This document shows, piece after piece, positions 58,409 through 64,000 of a DNA stretch of 64,000 nucleotides (positions within the stretch are counted from its first letter, which is position 1; each line of letters begins with the position of its first letter). The stretch lies in NCBI RefSeq assembly GCF_042651565.1, contig NZ_JBHSDF010000003.1; one strand, given 5' to 3'. The position numbers were made by a program, and so were the translations under genes. The stretch comes from Salinispirillum marinum (GTDB lineage Bacteria > Pseudomonadota > Gammaproteobacteria > Pseudomonadales > Natronospirillaceae). A model generated the notes under the pieces. It did no database searches. It saw nothing but the letters and a program-made list of their open reading frames with translations, and had not been told where the DNA came from.

Positions 58409-60429
58409 TCGTCTAACATCGCAAACAGAGAATCCAGCGTGCGTCGTCCTTGCGCTTGATTCTGTTCTTTACTCGGCGCCTGCAACCCCTCCCATTCCAA
58501 GTCATCTTGCGGCATTTCGTCCAAAAACCGACTCGGCATGACATCCACCACTTCACCAAACTGTCGGCGCCGCGCTGCGTAGGTCAGTACGAGCTGTTCG
58601 CGCGCCCGCGTGATGCCTACATACATCAATCGTCGTTCCTCTTCGATGTCGTCCGACTCGATGCTGTTGCGGTGGGGCAATAACTCTTCTTCCAGCCCCA
58701 TCATAAACACACAAGGAAACTCCAAACCTTTTGAGGCATGCAGCGTCATTAATTGCACGGCATTGGTTTGTTCGTCCTCTTCCTGCCGGTCTAACATATC
58801 CCGCAGCACCAAGCGGGCGATGGCGTCTTCTACGGCGACTTCCGGCTCATCTGATTCATCGTCCTGACGCTCGAGTATCGATTGCAGACCATCCATCAAA
58901 TGCCAAACGTTCGCCATCCGCTTTTCCGCAACACCACTGGAGGTACTGTCTTGCCGCAGCCAACTTTCATAATCCATGTCATAAATCAGCTCCTTGATGA
59001 CGGCGATCGGTTGCTCAGCACTCATTAATTGCTGTCGTTTGTGGTCGAGCCATTCCGAGAACGAATGCAAGCGCTGCAACGCCTTACCTTGCAAATGCTG
59101 TTGCAAGCCAGCCTCGCCCGAACCTTGAAACAAGCTGAGATTGTGCGCGCCGCAATACAGCCCCAGCTTTTCCAGAGTAGCCGCCCCGATTTCGCGGCGT
59201 GGCGTATTGATGACACGCAAGAAAGCCGCATCGTCATCCGGGTTAATCAACAACCGTAGATAGGCCATCATGTCTTTGACTTCAGCGCGGGCAAAGAACG
59301 ACGTACCACCACTGATCTGATAGGGAATCCGGCTTTGCTGCAACTTGATTTCCAACAGGCGCGCTTGGTGGTTACCGCGATAAAGCACGGCGAAATCCTT
59401 GTATTCTTTTTTGCCCTGCAATTTGGTGCTTAAAATGTCGTTAGCGATGCGCTCCACTTCGGCTTCTTCATTCGCTGTCCGGATAACCCGAATCATCTTC
59501 CCTTCACCCATATCGCTCCACAGGGTCTTGGTGAATACATGCGGATTGTTATCGATGACCTGGTTGGCGGCTTTCAGAATGCGTCGGGTAGAACGATAAT
59601 TTTGCTCCAGCTTCACCACCTTTAGGCCGGGGAAGTCGTCTTGCAGTTTGGCTAGGTTTTCCGGTCGCGCACCGCGCCAGGAATAAATGGACTGATCATC
59701 GTCACCTACCACGGTAAAGCGGTTACTGCCCGCGACCAGCAGCTTTACCAAGATGTATTGACTGATGTTGGTGTCTTGATATTCATCCACCAGCAAATAA
59801 CGTACTTTTTTCTGCCAACGTGCCAACACCTCCGGGTGCTGTTGGAACAATTCCGTCGGCAACCGGATAAGATCATCGAAATCCACCGCATTATAGGCGC
59901 GCAATAAGCGGGCATATTGAGCATAGACCTGTGCGGCAATCACGGCATCGTCGTCTTTGGCAAAACTCAACGCGCGTTCGGCACTGACCATATCATTTTT
60001 CCAATTCGAGATGACGTGCTGGATATGTCCGGCTTGGTCTAACTCATCGGGGAAGTCACGGCTCAGAATATCTTTGATTAACGCAAAGGCATCGGCCTGA
60101 TCAAACAAGGTAAAGTTGGCTTTCAATCCTGCCACCGCTGCTTCGCGGCGTAAGATGTTCAAACCTAAATTATGAAACGTCGACACCGTTAAGCCCCGTG
60201 CCGCGGGCCCGTTGATCAACTGACCGACCCGCGCCTTCATCTCACGCGCGGCTTTATTGGTGAAAGTAACGGCCACAATGTGCCGTGCCGCGTAATTGCA
60301 GTGCTCGATCAAATAGGCGATTTTTTGCGTGATCACGCTGGTTTTACCACTGCCCGCCCCGGCCAATACCAGTAACGGACCATCGATGTAGCGCACGGAC
60401 TCCGCTTGGCGATCGTTCAATTGCGTCAA
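58405..60429 (-). CDS. rep: ATP-dependent DNA helicase Rep
   Basis: 674-residue SF1A 3'-5' helicase, normal length for Rep (UvrD is about 720). Motifs in order: Q motif LNDRQ, I AGAGSGKT, Ia TFTNKAAREM, II LLVDEYQDTN, III VGDDDQSIYSWRGA, IV LEQNYRST, V LMTLHASKGLEFPCV, VI VGITRAREQL. It assists replication forks through protein blocks by contact with DnaB. Family choice between Rep and UvrD rests on length and the LNDRQ...YIDGPLLV start. The 212 bp upstream separate it from the GGDEF-EAL gene. Confidence 0.95.
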   Translation of the reverse strand: MTQLNDRQAESVRYIDGPLLVLAGAGSGKTSVITQKIAYLIEHCNYAARHIVAVTFTNKAAREMKARVGQLINGPAARGLTVSTFHNLGLNILRREAAVAGLKANFTLFDQADAFALIKDILSRDFPDELDQAGHIQHVISNWKNDMVSAERALSFAKDDDAVIAAQVYAQYARLLRAYNAVDFDDLIRLPTELFQQHPEVLARWQKKVRYLLVDEYQDTNISQYILVKLLVAGSNRFTVVGDDDQSIYSWRGARPENLAKLQDDFPGLKVVKLEQNYRSTRRILKAANQVIDNNPHVFTKTLWSDMGEGKMIRVIRTANEEAEVERIANDILSTKLQGKKEYKDFAVLYRGNHQARLLEIKLQQSRIPYQISGGTSFFARAEVKDMMAYLRLLINPDDDAAFLRVINTPRREIGAATLEKLGLYCGAHNLSLFQGSGEAGLQQHLQGKALQRLHSFSEWLDHKRQQLMSAEQPIAVIKELIYDMDYESWLRQDSTSSGVAEKRMANVWHLMDGLQSILERQDDESDEPEVAVEDAIARLVLRDMLDRQEEDEQTNAVQLMTLHASKGLEFPCVFMMGLEEELLPHRNSIESDDIEEERRLMYVGITRAREQLVLTYAARRRQFGEVVDVMPSRFLDEMPQDDLEWEGLQAPSKEQNQAQGRRTLDSLFAMLDD

Positions 60430-60641
60430 AACGCGACTACCTCATACAACTTTTATCTAATCGGATGCCAATTCTACCTAACCGGTTACGTATTGCAGTG
60501 GATTTTTCGATCAACTTATGAGATGTTCGCTGACGTTGGCATGGACAGCTGCTCAAAAAATGTGTGCCACTGAACACACAATGACCGGCCTTGTGCTGTT
60601 GATTGCCATTTATCTGCTTGGCAGATTTAAGATATTTACGA

Positions 60642-62318
60642 ATGCAGAACACCATAGAGATTGCTGTTTGTCTGTGCATAGAGCACAGCGTAGTTACAGA
60701 AACTCTCTCACGCGCGTTGAGTGGGGCAGGCTTCACTGTGCTCGGCAATATACAAGACCCGGGCGTTATTGACGACACCACCGTCGTCATTTTCCAGCCG
60801 TCCACCCGCAGTTCCCACTACTTGATGCAATACGGTTCACGCAAAGCGTGGATTGCCTACATTGACCCCAGTGTTCAGCACCAGTCCTTGGAATCCTATG
60901 CCGCACAAGGCATCCGGGAAGTGCTTTACGCCGATGAATTAGCCCCGCATCGCCTGCAACGTAGCGTCGACCGCGCCATTAAACAGCAACACATGTTGCA
61001 GCGCCAAAGCCACTACGACGGTCTGACCGGACTGCTGAGCAACCGTGGCTTTTTAGAGGCCACGGATCAGGCGTTATTTAATGTCGGTGTCAATGGCCGC
61101 ATGGTAGCGCTATTGGCGCTCGACCTGCGCGGCTTTAACGACATCAACCAGCACTATGGGTTTAGCTTTGCGGACCAATTGCTGTCCTTTGTTTCTTTGC
61201 GCCTCAAAAGTACCCTTGGCCCGTTAGCCAAAATCGCCCGCCTTGGGGGCGATGAATTTTTTGTGTTGCTGGAACAATTGTCCAGCATCGATGCCGCGCA
61301 ACGGGTCGCCACGCGCATTCGCGCCGTGTTTGACGACCCCTTTCGGGTACACAATGAAAGTGTGCGAATTTCCGCCGACATCGGCATGGTGATTTACCCG
61401 GAAACCATGGGCAGTGCGGAAGAGTTGATGCGCCACGCCCACGCTGCCATGCACACCGCCAAAGGGCGCGATATCAGCATTTATCGCTATGAACAAGGCG
61501 CCGTGGATGATTGGTCGGAAAACATGGAGCAAGCGCTTCGACTGGCGTTACGGCGCGGCGAATTCGAGCTGTTTTACCAGCCCAAGGTATGCTTGCGCCA
61601 ACGCAACATTTTGGGCATGGAGGCACTGATACGCTGGCGGCATCCCACCCAAGGCTTACTGTCTCCGCAACATTTTATCACTGCAGCGGAAAGCAGTGGC
61701 GTCATCGTACCCATCGGCTATTGGATCATCGAACAGGTCTGCAAAGACATGCAAACCTTAGTAGACCATGGTTTGTTCGATGTCTCTATTGCCACCAATC
61801 TGTCGTTCCGACAATTGCAGGATGAACCCTTTTGTAAAGCCTTACCCCGGTTATTACAGGAAGCTAACGTCAATCTCAACTGCCTTGAGTTCGAGCTGAC
61901 CGAAACCACCATGCTGACGGAACCGGAAAGCGCCTTAGATACCCTGAATCAAGTCACCGCTTTGGGCGTGACCATATCGCTGGACGACTTCGGTACAGGC
62001 TATTCATCACTGGCGCATATTCGCCAATACCCCATCAGTACGATCAAGATCGACCGCAGTTTTACTCAGCGGGTGTCCTTGGACCACGAAGCGGATTCCA
62101 TTGTGCGCTCCATCATTAATCTGGCGCACGACCTGAACATGCAGGTGGTGGCTGAGGGCGTAGAGGATGATACGCAACTTAATTTCCTACTGGGTAATGG
62201 TTGCGATCAGGTTCAGGGCTATTTGTTCAGTGAACCTCGCCCCATGTGGGAAGTACTGCAACTGATCGACAAAATACTTCTACCCGTTAATCTCAGTGGC
62301 GTTCATACCGGCCAGTGA
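60642..62318 (+). CDS. GGDEF-EAL protein with degenerate receiver domain
   Basis: 558 residues from ATG 60642. Residues 1-110 look like a receiver-type fold without the full phospho-acceptor set. The GGDEF domain has an intact GGDEF (202-206) but no RxxD inhibitory site upstream. The EAL domain has EAL at 327-329 and all later catalytic positions (NLSFRQL, ELTETTML, LDDFGTGYSSL, IKIDRSF, VAEGVE). Dual cyclase/phosphodiesterase motifs are complete, so net c-di-GMP turnover cannot be told from sequence. No membrane helix, so cytoplasmic. Single gene, no partner kinase. Confidence 0.93.
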   Translation: MQNTIEIAVCLCIEHSVVTETLSRALSGAGFTVLGNIQDPGVIDDTTVVIFQPSTRSSHYLMQYGSRKAWIAYIDPSVQHQSLESYAAQGIREVLYADELAPHRLQRSVDRAIKQQHMLQRQSHYDGLTGLLSNRGFLEATDQALFNVGVNGRMVALLALDLRGFNDINQHYGFSFADQLLSFVSLRLKSTLGPLAKIARLGGDEFFVLLEQLSSIDAAQRVATRIRAVFDDPFRVHNESVRISADIGMVIYPETMGSAEELMRHAHAAMHTAKGRDISIYRYEQGAVDDWSENMEQALRLALRRGEFELFYQPKVCLRQRNILGMEALIRWRHPTQGLLSPQHFITAAESSGVIVPIGYWIIEQVCKDMQTLVDHGLFDVSIATNLSFRQLQDEPFCKALPRLLQEANVNLNCLEFELTETTMLTEPESALDTLNQVTALGVTISLDDFGTGYSSLAHIRQYPISTIKIDRSFTQRVSLDHEADSIVRSIINLAHDLNMQVVAEGVEDDTQLNFLLGNGCDQVQGYLFSEPRPMWEVLQLIDKILLPVNLSGVHTGQ

Positions 62319-62330
62319 GCCGCTGGCTGG

Positions 62331-63830
62331 TTATGTCGCTACGCCTAAGCGGTCCAATTGGCGTAAATTAAGCGCCTCGATCAGATGCGCTTTCGTGATG
62401 CTGGTCGCGCCTTCCAAATCAGCTAGGGTTAAAGCCACTTTTTCGATGCGATGTTGGGCCCGTGCACTGAGCCGAAAACGTTCAGCCAGATCAATAATAA
62501 GCTGTCTCTGCTCGGGAGCGAGCATGCCCAACTCGTACAACTCGGTTGACGTCAAATCCCGGTTTTGCTTTTGTTGGCGTGCTTGCTGACGCTCCCATGC
62601 GCGCTGCACGCGTTCGCGCACGGCGGCGGAGCCTTCTCCCGCCGTCCTGCCTTGCAATACCTGTGGCGGAACGGTTGGCACCTCTACGTAGAGGTCGATA
62701 CGATCCAAAAATGGCCCACTCAGACGACTCAAATAACGTTGCAACTGATCTGGGGTATAGCCCCGTGAACGCTGATCATTCGCGCCATAACCACCCGGCG
62801 TTGGGTTCATGGCCGCAACCAACTGAAAACGGGCAGGGAAAGTCGTTTTGCGCGCCGCGCGGGAAATGACGATTTCGCCGGACTCCAGTGGCTCGCGCAG
62901 CACGTCCAAGGTAGAGCGGTTGAACTCGGTCAGCTCATCCAAAAACAACACGCCATGGTGGGCTAGGGTTATTTCACCCGGACGAGGTACTGAGCCGCCA
63001 CCCACCAGGGCCGCACCAGAGCATGTGTGATGTGGTGCACGGAATGGCCTTTGCCCCCACTGAATGGCTTGCCCGGTGATGGATTTGATAGCGGCCACAT
63101 CTAAGGCTTCGGCGGTCGATAACGCGGGTAGAATACCGGGCAGACGACTGGCCAAAAGCGTCTTGCCAGTTCCTGGCGGGCCAAAGAACAACAAATTGTG
63201 GCCTCCGGCGGCGGCCACTTCCAACGCTTTTCGGGCCTGTGGCTGACCTTTGATGTCGGCCATATCGGCCGCGATATGTATCGCCTCCGGCCGCTGTGTG
63301 GGCACGGGCAACAAAGGGGCCTGTCCACGTAAATGGCCACACAACGTCAGTAAGTGATCGGCAGCAAACGCCTGACACTCGGTTAATAACCCGATTTCTT
63401 CTGCATTCGCACTGGGAAGTAACAGGGTTCGTCCGGCATTTTGCGCTGCCATGGCCGCCGGTAGAACGCCCTGTACCGGCCGTAATTCTCCCGACAACGA
63501 CAATTCACCCATCACTTCCGTATCACGCAAGGCAGCGGCGGGAATCTGCCCGCTGGCCACCAAAATGCCCAAGGCAATGGCCAGATCATAACGGCCACCC
63601 CCTTTGGGTAAGTCAGCAGGTGCTAAATTGATGGTGATACGACTGGCGGGAAAATCGAATTGTGCATTGATCAGCGCCGAACGCACGCGATCCTTGCTTT
63701 CTTTCACCGCGGTTTCCGCCATGCCAACGATAGCCATCTGTGGTAGACCACCCGACAAATGGACTTCCACGGTGACCAGCGGCGCTTCGACGCCAATAAC
63801 GGCACGTGTATACAGGGTTGCCAGAGACAC
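62331..63830 (-). CDS. comM: YifB/ComM-family AAA+ ATPase (Mg-chelatase-like)
   Basis: 499-residue hexameric branch-migration helicase related to ComM, which aids recombination during natural transformation. The N-terminal Lon-protease-like fold (ALINAQFDFPASRITINLAPADLPKGG) is followed by the AAA core with Walker A FGPPGTGKT, Walker B GVLFLDELTEFN and sensor motif. The C-terminal Mg_chelatase_C domain is LSARAQHRIEKVALTLADLEGATSI. Convergent with the GGDEF-EAL gene, 12 bp apart. Confidence 0.95.
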   Translation of the reverse strand: MSLATLYTRAVIGVEAPLVTVEVHLSGGLPQMAIVGMAETAVKESKDRVRSALINAQFDFPASRITINLAPADLPKGGGRYDLAIALGILVASGQIPAAALRDTEVMGELSLSGELRPVQGVLPAAMAAQNAGRTLLLPSANAEEIGLLTECQAFAADHLLTLCGHLRGQAPLLPVPTQRPEAIHIAADMADIKGQPQARKALEVAAAGGHNLLFFGPPGTGKTLLASRLPGILPALSTAEALDVAAIKSITGQAIQWGQRPFRAPHHTCSGAALVGGGSVPRPGEITLAHHGVLFLDELTEFNRSTLDVLREPLESGEIVISRAARKTTFPARFQLVAAMNPTPGGYGANDQRSRGYTPDQLQRYLSRLSGPFLDRIDLYVEVPTVPPQVLQGRTAGEGSAAVRERVQRAWERQQARQQKQNRDLTSTELYELGMLAPEQRQLIIDLAERFRLSARAQHRIEKVALTLADLEGATSITKAHLIEALNLRQLDRLGVAT

Positions 63831-63931
63831 TTCATCATCCTTGTGTTGCCAAGATTAACAGCGGCCACAGTCTGTCCGTAACAAGCTGTGACTAGCGCGC
63901 AGACTAAAGGATGCAAGTCAGCGTGGCAATA

Positions 63932-63949
63932 CACCCTAGGGGTAGGGTG
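63932..63949. promoter_or_regulatory. Hairpin CACCCTA-GGGG-TAGGGTG upstream of comM
   Basis: Perfect 7-bp arms around GGGG, about 102 bp upstream of the comM start. Its core CCTAGGGGTAGG recurs upstream of rmf at 49497. It could be a terminator of an upstream minus-strand gene or a regulator site. The sequence from 63904 to the edge may hold the C-terminus of an unidentified minus-strand gene, but this is not certain. Confidence 0.45.
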
Positions 63950-64000
63950 CTGTTAACAACCGTCCCATCCGGTGCTTTTATGGCTGCGTCCAAACGGGCA

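Noticed and set aside
63980..64000. Possible plus-strand gene start (ATG, then AASKRA) at the right edge
   Set aside because: Only seven codons are visible and no good ribosome binding site precedes it.

Overview
The window looks like chromosome of a free-living, probably marine or halophilic gammaproteobacterium, perhaps of the Oceanospirillales/Saccharospirillaceae type. This is an inference from gene content: Rsd/AlgQ, RMF, a Rep-type helicase, Tex, GshA, HslR/HslO, an Rho-TrxA-HemB block, two TRAP transporters, a chemoreceptor and a FliL-like protein. No rRNA, CRISPR array, transposase or integrase was seen. There is one tRNA gene, tRNA-Arg(CCG), on the minus strand.

Layout. 1-5.6 kb: end of a LysR regulator, malate:quinone oxidoreductase, small GNAT, SGNH hydrolase and MazG-like genes, a YebC/YeeN-type protein and an outer-membrane barrel. 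5.6-14.6 kb: a MarR-controlled MFS drug exporter with a clear palindromic operator, a rhodanese lipoprotein, a chemoreceptor, an unrecognised membrane protein, a CRP-like regulator divergent from a His-rich periplasmic protein, and MetY. 14.7-16.8 kb: a lower-GC, roughly 2-kb insert between direct repeats of the tRNA-Arg 3' end and terminator. It holds a HipA-like kinase gene and a DUF3037 gene interrupted at a T6A5 run. 16.9-26.6 kb: two TRAP systems. The second forms an operon with 3-dehydroshikimate dehydratase (quiC1) and a quinate/shikimate dehydrogenase, with a divergent TetR regulator. 26.6-31.4 kb: LysR plus dabB-dabA, an energy-coupled inorganic-carbon uptake system. 31.5-39.4 kb: a dienelactone hydrolase, then a lactate locus (GntR regulator, lldEFG and a large FAD/Fe-S D-lactate dehydrogenase) carrying three REP-like hairpins and ending in 108-bp hairpin-rich tandem repeats. 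39.9-64 kb: mostly core genes (rho, trxA, hemB, yheS, parA-like, rsd, dsbB, rmf, gshA, tex, hslO, hslR, rep, a GGDEF-EAL protein, comM), with several small unknowns between them.

How the genes work together. The quinate/shikimate block plausibly imports hydroaromatic acids and converts them to protocatechuate. The lactate block oxidises both lactate isomers into the quinone pool under a PdhR/LldR-like repressor whose palindrome lies just upstream of lldE. DabAB would concentrate CO2/bicarbonate for carboxylation reactions.

Most unusual points: (1) the integrase-free tRNA-Arg island with its kinase/DUF3037 pair and a UUUUUUA-type slippery site; (2) a REP family with a 5' GTAG whose stems differ between copies by paired, compensatory substitutions; (3) the 108-bp hairpin repeats between dld and rho. 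All family calls come from reading translated sequence. No database search was possible.
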